From contig NC_039359.1 of the NCBI RefSeq assembly GCF_003573695.1, positions 117,683,849-117,747,848 on the forward strand: DNA of 64,000 nt. Reading direction: 5' to 3'. The DNA is from Papaver somniferum. Taxonomy: Eukaryota > Streptophyta > Magnoliopsida > Ranunculales > Papaveraceae. Position numbers and translations under genes: made by a program. The notes under the pieces are model-generated. The model saw only the letters and a list, made by a program, of their open reading frames with translations, did not search any database and was not told the origin of the DNA. Below are positions 1-11,638 of this stretch, piece by piece. Each line of letters begins with the position of its first letter. Position 1 is the first letter of the stretch.

Positions 1-15
1 GAGTACGGAGGATGA

Positions 16-420
16 GAGCGTTCAATTCGTTCACTCAGCAGTGATATTACGCCACCTTCCACTTTCTTTCACCCAGTCAAACGACTCGCGGATATGATGG
101 CGCTCACTAGTCTTCCAACTCCGTCTCTGAAGCGTGTGTCACGCCAAAGCCACATAGAGACGTCACAACGTCCACTAACGCAGGAAAAGATAAACTCAAG
201 GTATCTACATTTCTCGTTCCCAATGGAAAAGATCTTGGATATGCTTGATACATGGGTATGAAACGGAGAAGTGGAGCTACCTCCTGTATGGCTTCCACCC
301 ACTGATCAAGAAGTAATGGATCCGAGGTATTGTCATTTCCACCGGTTCCTTCACCACCCTACCAGTGAATGCAACACTTTGAAGCGCATTTTTCAGAAGA
401 AGCTAAATTCAGAAGAATAG
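16..420 (+). pseudogene. gag C-terminal remnant of E1
   Basis: One plus-strand frame stays open from 16 to the TAG at 418-420 except for a TGA at 259-261. Near its end it reads WLPPTDQEVMDPRYCHFHRF and then HHPTSECNTLKRIFQKKL, a Cys/His cluster (C-x2-H, H-H-P-T-x2-C, then LK) that is typical of the region after the gag domain in plant Ty3/gypsy polyproteins. The normal continuation into protease is absent; the frame stops and 440 bp of non-coding DNA follow. Another frame (2-109) is also open at the very left edge, so a frameshift near position 100 is possible. The fragment is a decayed structural-protein piece; the family call rests on motif recognition only. Confidence 0.6.
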
Positions 421-858
421 CTTTCCTTCTCTGAAAGTTAGTGCGAACGATTTCCTTGGAGAGGCTGCTTCGGTTTCATACAAGTGAGGCTTCAAAAGCA
501 AGTAAGTTTTATTAAACAATTTTACAAGAAAGATAGTTTTAGAATTCACTGGGGACTTGGCATCTCACACGTGGGGAAAGAGGTTCAACGATCAAACGCC
601 ATGTTTGTTTCCTTTCATACTTTCCTTTTCGCACGACATTTGCAATTTCATATGACATGTGCAATCATTCATAACCAAGATGCAAATTCCACTTAGAATA
701 AATCTCTTTCAGAAAAGTCATTCACAAAACTATCTCAAAATAAACCAATTCAACCACCTATTAGTTCAAAACCTGAAAACAAATTGTGAAAGGAAATCCT
801 CACAATCAGTCAAAAAAAAACATCTAAATAAAGGACACAAGTAGGCGGCACAAATCCT
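421..858. other. no gene; spacer between convergent sense gag and antisense gene
   Basis: A/T-rich sequence with only short shadow frames. It separates the stop of the sense gag remnant (420) from the stop of the antisense PMD gene (859), so it would hold both 3' ends. I see no PPT, LTR edge or repeat in it. Confidence 0.5.
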
Positions 859-3545
859 TCAAGGAAAGTCCTTCAGCAGAAACTCATCCTTCTGAGCAAG
901 AGCAGCTTTCATCTTCTGGAGCGCGTCTTGTTTCAGCTTCAACTCCTTAGACAACCTCTCAACCTCTTCTTCCTGGGGAGAAACACATTCTGTGGAGGGA
1001 ACCTCACCTTGCAATTCCTGAAGCTCCTGGATTTCGGAAAACCCTTTGAAGAACCAAGGAGCGTTAAAGTCATACTGGACAAACACATCTCGATGGCACT
1101 TCCAGTCTTCGATCATCTCCTCAGAAACGGTGTGACCAGTCGTGACGCTCATCCCTTGAATGGAGAATAAATCTTCTTGGACGCGATTGACTAATGCAAG
1201 GAAACTTTTGAGCCTCGTGGTGGTAGCAATGTGGCCGTGCTTCTTCCATATCGTCGTGTACAATTCCTCGAACTGAGCCGGCACACTGAACCCCCCAACC
1301 AACACATGACCTGGACGAGGGACATCAAAGGGAGGATCGAATATAGATCCAGGAACAACAGGTTGCCTTGCCAATGCTTCATCAGAAACCTTTTCAGCTG
1401 CAAGAGGCCTTTCATAAAAAGTCACCATGGCTGCCTTATCAATGGGGACCGGCTCAAGAAGATCTTTAAGGGGAGTCGCCTCGACAGTAACGATAGCAGA
1501 TGTTTCTTCTCCCACATTCTTCCGGATGTCTACTTCACTCTGACTGCTGATTTCCATCACGACCTCGTCTACAAGCTCACTAAGGTTACCACTTGGGGAG
1601 GAACTCCATCCCGTCGAGTTTTCTCCATATTTATCCTGAAGAGGATCAGTGTCGCCAGACCCTTGTTTGGGAGGATTACCAGACTTCTCAGCATGAAGAT
1701 CAACATCGCCAAAACTCTCGTTATGACTACGAGCCAGCCTTGCGAAAGCATTTTATTTCGGGATTCCCTGACCGTCAACAAAAGATTATCTTTAGTGAAA
1801 GTTTCTCAGGAAGAACGAAACCAAGGGATCAAATAGAAAGAAATTTAAATACCTGCATATTGGAGGAATTGAGGATCACCCGAACCACATACCTGCTTCT
1901 TAGACCTCACTCCTGCTTGGGGACTGCAATCATCGGCTCTGGTTCGTTTACCTGGGAGCGGTTTCAACCGAGAATGCTCCTTCAAAGTGTCAGGATATGG
2001 TTCGCCGCGTGAATATGTTACAATCTCCTCCGAAAACTCTTTGAAAGCTAACAACCGTGTCCTCCAAAACTCCTTATACTTGCTGGTCACCGTCGCATTT
2101 CTTCCGATAGGAAAGAAAGGAAGGCTCTGCACTGATGAAAAGGCGTCATCATTAAGAATATCCGGGAAAAGTTCTTTTGGATCCTCCAACGGACGAAGGA
2201 ATGGAACACCCTGGTCAAATCCCATTTGTCGAGCAGCCCTGTCAATATTGTACGGAGTCACAGTAAATCCTTCGTCAAATAAAGACGGGACATATCCCGG
2301 AGTGCAGCTTCGCAAGTAAATGAGTTCTCCAAGACTTGCGGTTTCAACATTAGTACGCAACACGACATCAGGAACAGTAGCAAAAGTCTTTCGCTGAACA
2401 ATGGAAGGATGGATCGGCCCCCATGGACGAAAATCTATGGAGGACACATTGTCGAAGACATCCACGAGCTTCACACCGGTTTTGGGACGTCTCTTCTGCC
2501 AACGGAGTATTCTCGAACCACCATACAAACTGCTGAGCGAAGTGGCAGGAACATGAGCATAACTTTTGAAATGTTCCCACAAAAACGCCTGAAGAAAAAC
2601 GATGTGGATATGCGACTCTACCTTCTTGTACCCGTTGGAAACATGCATGTCTTTTTCTAAGGCGTCCAGATGAGAATACAGTGATCCAAGGAACAAGGCG
2701 CCCAGGGGAAGGACCTCACCTTTTTCTAGCCTTATAGAAAACATAACAAGGTCACCTCTTATGGTCTTCTTCCCAGAACCGTCATCAAATATGTCCCTGG
2801 ACAGCCACAAAGTCAGGAACGCTACCACATTGAGTTTACTCTCCAAATCCTGATCTGGTTTCGGATTCGCAGGAGACCACTCCGACACCCACCAAGTGTA
2901 AAATCATCTCGTATCTTTCTTCTCCTCCTTCTCCAGATCATCGAACTCTCCGGAATTTTTAAGTATGGCATCATAAATGTGACTTTTTGCATCAGAAAGT
3001 TTATAAAAGAAGCTTCCAGCAACAGGCAGGTTCATCAACGCAGCCACACTTTCCATAGAAATGGTCATCTCTCCTTATCTGCATATAGATGTATGAGTAG
3101 AAGGACGCCACCGAGAAATGAAAGTGATCAAGACTGCAGCATCTTTCTTAATATGAAGAGTGGCGGACGCCATGACCGCATCAAGGATTTGCGCCTTAAC
3201 TAAATTAGCCTTAATCTTTTTATTACTCAGCATGCGTCTCATCCATCCTTCGTAAGAGCCCAGCGGAGTGTGACAAATCTTGAAGTCAATAGGTGAAGGT
3301 GGATATTCATTTCTCCGAAGACAGAACCTCATCACAAGTGCTGAAGAAGAGGATGGATCGGCTTCCATATTTTCTGAACCAGAGAGCAAGACTATCTTGT
3401 GACTAGGATGTTTCCTAATGTTCGGAAAAGGCACAGTGAACAACTCATCATCTATGTTCGGCATATCTTTGAAGCTGTTAACACTCTCTGACTTGGCACC
3501 AACATTATCTTCAGAAGACATTTCAACATGACCCCTTTTGTTCAT
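859..3545 (-). pseudogene. antisense plant mobile domain (PMD) gene inside E1, three premature stops
   Basis: Start ATG is 3545-3543, directly after a 3' splice site (TTTTTATTGTAG). Exon A (3545-1893) is 551 codons; a GTATGTGG donor at 1892 and a CAG acceptor at 1768 give a 125-bp phase-0 intron; exon B (1767-859) is 303 codons. The whole 854-codon frame has no frameshift, only stops at 3077-3075 (TAA), 2906-2904 (TGA) and 1755-1753 (TAA). Exon A shows PMD-family features: an SRWRPSTHT stretch followed by GEMTISMESVAALMNLPVAG, then AFLTLWLSRDIF and GALFLGSLYSHLDAL, and a tryptophan-rich C-terminal half. Exon B has an FEELYTTIWKKHGHI block and a C-terminal coiled coil (last 45 residues). PMD proteins occur in plant transposons and in the MAIN/MAIL family; a biochemical role is not known to me. 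The gene runs opposite to the retroelement. Confidence 0.75.
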
Positions 3546-4405
3546 TCTACAATAAAAAGGCAGGAGAGTCAATACTTAATGCAAAAAACGCATAGAATAT
3601 GTAGTCATACTCTACAGGACACACATTCACTTTGAAGTACACAAAGCGGGAAAGCAAGCAGGATGGTATAAAGTCAAAGCAACCAAGACCGGTCAAGGTC
3701 ACTGGCATGGGTTCACGTGAAGACAAGACTGGTCACATCAATCCAGTATTGGTCAATGTCAAATTCAGGTATCGGGCCACGTCAGCAAAGAAGTTAAGTC
3801 ACAAGTCTGGTATTGATCAAGTCACAAGTCCGACATTCATCAAGTCACAAGGATGGTATTGGATTCAAACGAGGCTGGTATTAAGCCACGATAACATACA
3901 AGACTGGTATTACTCAAATCACAAAGCCGGTGTAGGTCGAGGACACAAGGCTGGTATGAGGTCGAATTTCAGTCAGGCATATATGGTGGGACTTACGTTC
4001 AATCAAACATGCATGGTGGGGCCGCGTTCACGCATTATAACACGATTTTCTTATACTCATGGGAATCGTGTTTACGAAATTCAAGTCAAGTTTCTTTCCA
4101 AGCTAAAACCTAAAAAGCTAGGTTTTCATGCAACGATGAAAAAGAAGCAAAAACAATATATTCATGGTTTCACGACCAAGCAATCCTAGCAAGTATTGGC
4201 AGTTTTTGCTATCAATTTCGGCGAAAAAACTAATCATAATATATCTTGCAAAAGAGTTTTTCCCTAAGAAATTAAGGTTTTTCCTATAAAAAAACAAAAA
4301 AACGGAAAGCTTACCTTGCTGCGGATGGCGGCGGCGACGAAGGGCGGCGTGATTGGCGGCAAAAGCTGCGCACAGAGAAGGGAGCTCCAAACAAACAAAA
4401 AAAAA
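3546..4405 (-). other. 5' UTR exon and 768-bp leader intron of the antisense PMD gene
   Basis: A GC-richer leader of about 90 bp (4405-4315) ends GCAGCAAG before a GTAAGC donor at 4314. The acceptor TTGTAG ends at 3547, one base before the ATG codon context. The intron contains a degenerate repeat zone (about 3650-4000) built on variants of CAAGTCACAAGTCTGGTATT. A long plus-strand frame at 3632-4189 is produced by these repeats and I do not call it a gene. TSS position is inferred from the TATA box. Confidence 0.55.
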
Positions 4406-4432
4406 TCGTGAGAAAAAAGAAAAGGGTCAGCC

Positions 4433-4441
4433 TCTTTATAA
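4433..4441 (-). promoter_or_regulatory. TATA box of the antisense PMD gene
   Basis: On the minus strand the sequence reads TTTATAAAGAGG, about 30 bp before the GC-rich leader exon and about 265 bp inside the 3' LTR boundary. It is the best TATA-like site upstream of the spliced antisense frame. Promoter activity is inferred. Confidence 0.5.
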
Positions 4442-4689
4442 ACAAAAATTGGAAGAATCCCAATAGAAAAAGGATTCCTCTTTTGATTGGGTTCCTCTTT
4501 TGATTCAAACACCCAAGGAAGGAAACCAGTCCCACCAAAGGATTCCATGCTTGCACGGCGGCGTTTACATGGACAATTACTAGAGGTCGGTCAAAGATCT
4601 TCCTGGTAAACTTCCTTTATCCTGTCTTTCTCACATATGTATGTCACCAGCTCATGCCTACCCCACAATAGTGTAACTATTATGTGCTA

Positions 4690-4703
4690 GGCACGGGACT
4701 TAA
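4690..4703 (+). promoter_or_regulatory. polypurine tract of E1
   Basis: GGCACGGGACTTAA lies directly before the TG of the 3' LTR. The last nine bases match the PPT of element D (GGGACTTAA before its LTR on the minus strand). It would prime plus-strand DNA synthesis. Confidence 0.55.
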
Positions 4704-7020
4704 TGTTGATGGTGGATTTTCATTTAAGGCTAAAATTGTAAAAGCCAAAACTATGCGTTAACATCCTGCAAAGGATAAAGCCACTGATAAATTGGAGAAT
4801 ACTTCTTTACTATAAACTTATAGCATTACCAATTAATGCATGACCAGCCTTGTATTTCCTGTACTACTCCATTCTCATTATTGGTGCGGCATGACGACTG
4901 AGTGATCGCTCTCAGCAGAGAAAAACGAATCTCCAAGCATTAAAGGAGGCATGTACGAAATACCCGTACATGCTATAACTCTCGGAGTGTTATACTAGCC
5001 CGATCGAGCATCTGGACTGTCCGTATCAGTCTCAGAAACGATCACGACCATCCAACTTCACCAGCATGATTGGATGGCTTAGATCGAATCCATAACCCCC
5101 AGGCAGGTATTAGAGTATTCACCACCGACCCAATGCGGGCCCCGCATGGTCGGCCTCCCCAAAAGGGTAGCATGGCTTGCCAAATCGTCCACCCAAAGCA
5201 GCGCGGACGTGAAACCCTAATTTGGGGTCTGCGGCACATTACATGTGTCGCAAATCAGTCTCAACCATCCATCTTCGCAGGCATAGATGGACGGTGTAGA
5301 TGTAGATTAAAAGGGCCCAGTGCATGTCAACACAATCACCGTGGGCCCACATACACACATGACCAATCGTTCAGGACCAACTATAGTTGGTCGTCCCAAT
5401 TCGTGCGCCCAAAAAAGGCATGACGCACGGCCGGTGAAACCCTATTTAGGGTTTGAACATCACGAGCGTCCATTTTCTCCTGCACGAACGAAGGGTCCAG
5501 GAAAATACTAGGAAGGTCAGGTGCGCATCAACATGACCACCGTGGGCCCATCTATCTCCACACCCGATCGGCCAAGGCATATCATGCCTGGTTGCCTCGA
5601 TTCGCACGCCCAAACTAGGCGTGGTCACACCTCCCAATTGCAAACTGATCTCGACCACTCAACTTTGCCGGAAAAATTGAGTGGCTTAGATCACGTTTCT
5701 ATGGGACAATGAAATACAGGCGTGTACACCAGCCCGTCGTCTGCACACTAGATTAATCGGCCAAGACCGACCAGAATTGGTCGCCTCGAAACGCGTGCCC
5801 AAAGTTGGCATGACGCGCGGCCTTTGAGGCACAAAATCTCTGTCACAAATCAATCCTAGCCGCTACTCTTTGCCGGACAAATTGAGTGATCTAGATTACA
5901 CTTTCACGAGACAATGAGGTATGGGCATGTACACCGACATGCCGTCTACACGCATGCCTAATCGTCCTTTCCAAAATCGTGTCCCAAGCTTGGATTCGAC
6001 CAAGCTGAAGAGTGATGCTTGCACACCTCTTCATAAACCCTAATTCCACTAACGGTCGCAGATGAGTGTCTCAAAGATCATCTCGTCCGTTCAACTTCAC
6101 TTGCTTGGTTATACAACCCTGGTCAGAAGTTAACTGGTCAATGAGGTGTCGTGGTGATTACCATCCGTCATTCTACCCCACCAAGTGATCGGCCAAGTCA
6201 GGACTTACCTGTACAGCCCCAAACGATCACTTTAAGATGGCTAGACATGCATCTATTTTAAGACACTTAATCATGACTTACTCAATTAAGCCTTAAAACA
6301 GCGATGCTTCACTCATGCTAAATACATTCGATGCATTACCTGCATAGAATACATATGATATTTCATAAATATCGACTTCCTAAATAACTTAGTTATTTAA
6401 TATGGCATTACATGCTACTTTCTGTGGGTCCCACGATCCACACTCGAGACATCAATCATGTCACAAACTGGGGGATACATATTGGGGTATTGGTCTGGCG
6501 GTTTACAACGTGCAGCGCACAACGCGCCATCACAAGAACGTGTCAGGAAGTCATGGACGGTTAGTGATGTTTGTGGGAGAAGTGGGCAAGACTGATCATG
6601 TAACACTAACACACGCAACTCCACTACTCCATCACTCCACTTGCTCTACTTCCCATGAGAGACATGGGTTAGGCTCAATGACTTGTATAAATAGGTTCTC
6701 CTCCCTATTTTTAAACAGGACAAGACAACAAAAGCAAGTGTTGATACAACCGTATTCAAACACCGGAACTGATAGCTTACATTCTGAAAGCCATTTCAGC
6801 TTTCTGATACAAGTCATACATAGCCAACACCTTCACAATCTCAACACCTTCTTCGCTTCCCTCCCTAAGATCAACCCCATCTCCGTCACTTTATGACCGA
6901 AGCAAGTCTGGAACGGCCATTTCTTGGTTTAGGCAAAAATAGTACAGATTGATTTCTCGAATCACAAAGCACTCCCATGCAGTGCATTTGTTTAGGGTTT
7001 AGATTCATTCCTCATCCACA
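4704..7020 (+). repeat. 3' LTR of E1
   Basis: It starts TGTTGATGGTGG and the best end is a CCACA at 7016-7020, after which Copia LTR sequence takes over; the right edge may be off by tens of bases. A TATAAATAGG promoter box is at 6686-6695, about 335 bp before the end, so U3 is about 2 kb and R-U5 short. Most of U3 is a degenerate tandem array (5040-6010). Plus- and minus-strand frames in it (for example 5070-5423 and 6402-6896) are incidental. Confidence 0.6.
5040..6010 (+). repeat. degenerate ~205-bp tandem array in the E1 LTR U3
   Basis: Four to five diverged, GC-rich units share the landmarks GTGGGCCCA, CCAACTTTGCCGG-like, GATCGGCC-like and a GCCCAAANNNGGCATGACGC box. That box recurs at about 5185, 5405, 5608 and 5798, giving spacings of 220, 203 and 190 bp. 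The units are strongly diverged, so the array is old compared with the LTR tips. Confidence 0.6.
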
Positions 7021-8746
7021 CACCCCAAATTACCAAATTCGGCAGGAATAGTTTTCACCCATAAACAACTGAGTTTGTAAACTAAACCAACTCAAATCCG
7101 TCTGCTTAAGTACGCATACCCGTACACATACTTAAGCTGTTACTTTATCAAATCGGTCAGTTCATAAACTAAAACATTTATCAATAAAGAATGTAATCTT
7201 TGCAAAGCATGGCTATAATTTTCATGTATTGATTCGAGTGAATCAAACCAATTTTGCTTCAATTGTGTTCTTATATAAATCCATGAGAATATATCAATTG
7301 AACAACTCTTTAACTAGTTTCATTTGAGTCATTTGAGCTAGTTATGGTTAATATGAATAAGGTTGATATGAGAGTAATCATATGGCTAACCTCGGTTAAC
7401 TATTTGTGAACCAACATGGTGTACACGTTTAGGTATGGTTACATAAACCTAAATGAGGGTACATTTCATTTGTGTGTAACAAGCTAAGTTCGATCTAACA
7501 GTTGAAATATATTAGCTTGGTTGAAACATGTTTTTCATCTAATGGTGATTATTGAATGATTTGTTACCAAGGTAACTTGGATTGCAAACCCTGATTTGAA
7601 AACTATATAAAGGAGAACTCTAGCAACTGGGAAACCTAATCCCCACATCTCCTGTGTGTTACTAGTTGCATAAGTAAAGTCGATTCTCCTTTAACCTTAG
7701 GTTTCTTCTCGAGACCCTGTAGGTTAGCGACTTGAAGACTTCATTGGGATTTTGAAGCCAAACCCAACTATTCTCTTTGTAGTTGCGTGATCTGATCTTG
7801 TTGTTTCTATCGTTATTGAGTGCAATTGTAAAATTGGCTTGATATTTATATCTCCGATAGGCAAGATAGAAAAGTAATCACAAACACCTTCGTGTCATCG
7901 TTTGTGATTCCACAATAACTTGTTTCTCTAGTCGATTAAGTTTATGTGAGGTGATTGATACTAGGCTGTTCTTCGGGAATATAAGTCCGCTTTATCAATT
8001 GGTTCCTGTTCACCTTGATTTATCAAAAGATGGAACAAAAACTATTGGGTATTTCTGTGGGAGACAAATTTATTCAATCCTATAGACTTTTCTGTGTGAG
8101 ACAGATTTGTTTATCAAGTCTTCGACTTTGGGTCGTAGCAACTCTTAGTTGTGGGTGAGATCAGCTAAGGGAATCAAGTGCGTCGTATCCTGCTGGGATC
8201 AGAGACGTAAGAAGCGCAACTCTACCTTGAATCAGTGTGGGATTGATTAGGGCTCAACTAAAGTCCAGTCCGAAGTTAATTGGTAGTAGGCTAGTGTCTG
8301 TAGCGGCTTAATACAGTGTGGTGTTCAATCTGGGCTAGGTCCCGAGATTTTTCTGCATTTGCGGTTTCCTCGTTAACAAAATTCTGGTGTCTGTGTTATT
8401 TCTTTTCCGCATTATATTTTGTTATATAATTGAAAAATCACAGGTTGTGCGTTAAGATCAATCAATTAGAATATCCAACCTTTGGTTGTTGATTTACATT
8501 GATTGACACTTGAACATTGGTCTTTGGTACCGTTCAAGTAATTCCTCTTATATTCAATCGGGCTCGCAAATTTCTATTTGCTGATTGCGGATTGAATTAA
8601 GAGTTAGAGATATTAAACTCTTTGATATACTTTAATCTAGATTGAGTCTGACTGTCTAGTTGATTCTCTAGAAAGTGTATTGGAGTAAGTTCTCTCAGAT
8701 TGCCAAACGAATTGTTGGGTGTGGTTGTTAGACCCCCGCATTTTCA
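7021..8746 (+). repeat. Copia-type 5' LTR, copy 1 (5' end missing)
   Basis: This matches the solo LTR at 40083-50873 and, in reverse complement, both LTRs of copy 2. Homology starts near 7030-7040 (TTTTCACCC) and lacks the first 0.8 kb of the full LTR. It carries a self-complementary CTTAAGTACGCATACCC module (7105-7136) and a TATATAA box at 7604-7610. It ends GACCCCCGCATTTTCA at 8746, two bases before the primer-binding site. Confidence 0.8.
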
Positions 8747-8748
8747 AT

Positions 8749-8760
8749 TGGTATCAGAGC
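8749..8760 (+). promoter_or_regulatory. primer-binding site, initiator-Met tRNA type
   Basis: TGGTATCAGAGC starts two bases after the LTR. This is the standard primer-binding site of plant Copia elements, complementary to the 3' end of initiator methionine tRNA. Confidence 0.9.
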
Positions 8761-9015
8761 AGGCAAACACATTAAAGACCTTATAAGTCTGTGTTTGTAG
8801 CAATCTGATTTCTGTGGGCTTGTGTATCTCTTAAACCATCGCATACAGAGATGTCTTCCAAATCTTCTGATTACACCACAAATATTGGGTTTGCCTCAAA
8901 GGATAACTCCTTAGCAGATTCTTCCGAATCCAGAGGGAAAAACAATACTTGTGATAACATGTCAGAATCAGAAATGGAACTCACCAGAACGTTAAAAAAA
9001 ATCTACTGAAATCAT

Positions 9016-10534
9016 TGATAGACACATTTTTGTGTCTAATTTGTCCTCAATGTCCGTATTGTTGGAACTCTGTTTTTGTATTAGTATCGTGTTTTTATGT
9101 ATTTTTAGGAAATAAACATTTTTGGAAAATTCGGCTCGAAAAGTTGATTTTGGCACCCGGATGACAAGTGTTATTCGGACTCTCGCTTTTGGATAAGGGG
9201 TAACCTAATTACTAAGCGGCACCCCCAGGTCACCCCCAAGGCAGCTTCTATTCGCACCCCTACCGTGGATAGGGGGCTACCAGTTTCTTCCCCATTTGAA
9301 ACGATTTTAGCGGGAAATTTCTAAACAGTTCTGGCAGAATTTCGATCGTCAAAATGAATGGGTTAGAGTACGATTCAATCGCTGAAAATTGGCAGAAAGA
9401 TGTGATTTGGCATAAGGAACAAAGTTTGGGTGGTGGTTTCGATCAAATTTGGCTGGAATACGTGTTTTGATTCTCGAGTTCAAAACAGGGCAAGCATGCA
9501 CTGGAGGATGATAATCACGCGTCATGGAGAGTTATGGACGTGTTCTGATGATGTGGAATGGCTCGAGAATCACTTTGGGTCGCGAAGAATCGATTTGGAG
9601 CGTGGAGGGAGGAAGTTCACGCAAGAAATTCCAAGTTTGGTAAGAAAATATTCGGAAAATATTGTTATTCACTGCCCGCATAATGAAGAATTATATTGGA
9701 GTTATTGGCGAGATTTGGAGATGTTGTTGGGTATAAATAGGCTCTTTGGGTCTACTAGAGATGGTATCGAGAGTCTGGGGGGCTGAGGAGATCCATAGAA
9801 GAAGAAATTTGAGTTTTCCCAAACTCGGTTTCTGCTGCTGATGATGATGATGAATATGAAGAACACGAAGAACGGACCTGCATCAGCAGTCGTTTTTCAA
9901 CAGTGAAATAGACTCACACGTGTGGGCCGTAGGTGTGATCTACAATAACAATAGCACTTCTTCTGTGTCGTTCATTTTGGACGCTTTCTGTGGGTCGCAC
10001 ATTCACTGTTTTATTATTTCATCTCCATTTTCATCCTTGTAAACACCCTTTGAGCAATAAATAAATACGTTGAGCGTGTTTTTATCATGATGAGCTAAAC
10101 CCAACACTGGGACGACGGAGGAGGTCGAATTTCATCCATGTGGTAATTTCATTAATTCTTTTATTTACTTTTTGCACTATTTTAATTGAATTAAGATTTT
10201 AAATTAATTACTTGTGATTTCATTTGATGGAGTATGCTTAGTCCTAGGGATTTTTGATATGCCATGCTTAAGAAATACAAGTAATATTTTATAAAATCTA
10301 TCTTGGCAATAAACTAGAGTTAATATTTGTTTTGTTTTTGAACTATAATTGCTAGAATTAATTTCTGAACCATTTGAAGAAAAAAAAAAACAGCCGAATC
10401 TTTAGTCCCAGTACTCTTGCCCATATTGTTAATATTTTTTGTATATATTTATTTTATATTTAGTCTAAAAGATTATCCTTCACAAGTCCGAGAGTTTGAA
10501 CCTCATTACTACAACCCCATTAAATCATAAATCA
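9016..10534 (+). repeat. 5' LTR of B1
   Basis: The tip has an inverted repeat TAGACACA / TGTGTCTA (9019-9026, 9031-9038). TATAAATA is at 9732-9739 and AATAAATAAATA near 10057 is a likely polyadenylation region. It differs from the 3' LTR at scattered sites and by small indels, for example one extra GATGAT unit near 9842. The 118-codon frame at 9430-9786 lies in U3 and is not conserved as a frame in the 3' LTR, so I leave it out as a gene. Confidence 0.9.
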
Positions 10535-10537
10535 TTT

Positions 10538-10556
10538 TGGCGCCGCCGACGCGGAT
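10538..10556 (+). promoter_or_regulatory. primer-binding site of B1 (tRNA-Asp-like, mutated)
   Basis: TGGCGCCGCCGACGCGGAT lies three bases after the LTR. It resembles the Athila-type tRNA-Asp site TGGCGCCGTTGCCGGGGA with several mismatches. The same site in B2 (35079-35096) is nearly perfect. Confidence 0.65.
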
Positions 10557-11638
10557 TTGTGTTTAGGTAGAATTTTTAGGTATTTATTATTATTATTTTT
10601 TTTTATTATTCCATTTGTTCTTTTTACGTCTCTTTGGTATGTCTTTGTATTACAGATTTGAATTTGGATACTAAAGACCTTGGGATCAAATCTTAAAGCT
10701 AAAAGAGAAGGAAAAAAGACAAAGCAAAAAAAAAAAAAAAAAGAGAAAAAGAAAAAAAAAAAAGAGAGAATTATTTTTTATTTTTTTAAGAGACTTTCCA
10801 TTTTTTTTTGAATTATTATTATATTTTTTTTTTTTTTTCTTTTCTTTGGACTGGACAATCGGGACATTATTTTTATTTATTTTTTAAACCCTACGGAAGG
10901 GTACCCTTAAATACAAACTGTTTGCAGGGAAGGACGACGATTACTATATCGTCGTTCGGCCCCTCGGGTTCGTACATGACATAGGAGTCGTGGCCCGAGT
11001 CGACTTCAACGGTTCATCCCCCGTCTGGTACGGGAGGTAAGTCCATCGAAACACTCGCGAATCTCCTGTAAGCGAGTTACTGTATTCCTTAAGGTGATTC
11101 ATTGATTGAGGACGAATTTGGACTGTTTTTAAATTCCTAGTAAAGGGCAAGGCCTGGCCAATACAAGATAAGGGTTCGGATTTCATCACCGCTCCCTTCT
11201 TGCCCGCCTTAGGAAAACGAAACCTAACGCGAACCCAAGCTTAAAACTTGATTAGAACGAGACCGATAGGGTAACGCGCTTATTAGGAAAAAATTTCGAA
11301 GGATATTGGTTACTTTCTTAAGCACACCTCGAAGTTCATGATGGTTTCTGTGAGTTGAATGCGTGACTGCGCCGCCTTGTGATAGCGGTGAGGCCTTGGG
11401 TATCAAAGCTCTACTAAGCTTCCCTCGTCTCTATTCAACTTACTTTGACTCAGATTGATTCCAGAGGGGTTTGCTCAAATTGCAACGAATTCCCTTTCGA
11501 AAGATAGAAGCTGGTCTAGAAACAATCTAAGTGGAGTCATCATGCTTTTTGTTTGCTAGAATTTATAGCTTTGATTTGGTCGAGTCAGCCTTGTTTGTGA
11601 TTGTGTAGAATTCCTCTGTAGTTTGTGTTTCCTCGGTG
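10557..11638 (+). other. leader region of B1
   Basis: About 1.1 kb without a convincing ORF. It holds a long poly-A/poly-T low-complexity stretch (10560-10890). Then comes a hairpin built on GACGACGAT...ATATCGTCGT (10931-10956), followed by conserved-looking leader sequence with a GGGAGGTAAGTCC motif (11031-11043) that reads as a good 5' splice site. The position fits a packaging/dimerisation leader, but that role is inference. Confidence 0.45.

Larger units (their letters stand above)
1..7020 (+). mobile_element. E1: Tat-like Ty3/gypsy LTR retrotransposon, 3' part
   Basis: The element enters from the left edge and ends with a 3' LTR (4704 to about 7020). Seen: a gag-type remnant on the plus strand (16-420), a long gene on the minus strand (859-3545), a purine-rich tract ending GGGACTTAA directly before TGTTGATGG, and a long LTR. 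Element D further right has the same PPT/LTR junction (GGGACTTAATGTAGATGGTG) and a TGGCGACC-type primer site, which is why I place both in the Tat/Ogre-like group. No protease, RT, RNase H or integrase is visible, so this copy is non-autonomous or deleted. The right end abuts a Copia LTR that lacks its first 0.8 kb, so E1 probably inserted into that LTR; the partner TSD lies outside the window. Confidence 0.65.

Noticed and set aside
3632..4189. 186-codon plus-strand frame with repeated GT/K-rich peptides
   Set aside because: It lies inside the leader intron of the antisense PMD gene and is produced by degenerate CAAGTCACAAG...GGTATT repeats; no domain.
5070..5712. Several overlapping frames in the E1 LTR array
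   Set aside because: Caused by GC-rich tandem units; frames on both strands, no conservation of frame between units.
6402..6896. 164-codon frame near the E1 LTR promoter
   Set aside because: It spans the TATA box and R-U5 of the LTR; composition is not coding-like.
9430..9786. 118-codon frame in the B1 5' LTR
   Set aside because: In U3; the homologous frame in the 3' LTR is broken (only 14837-15028 remains) and there is no domain.
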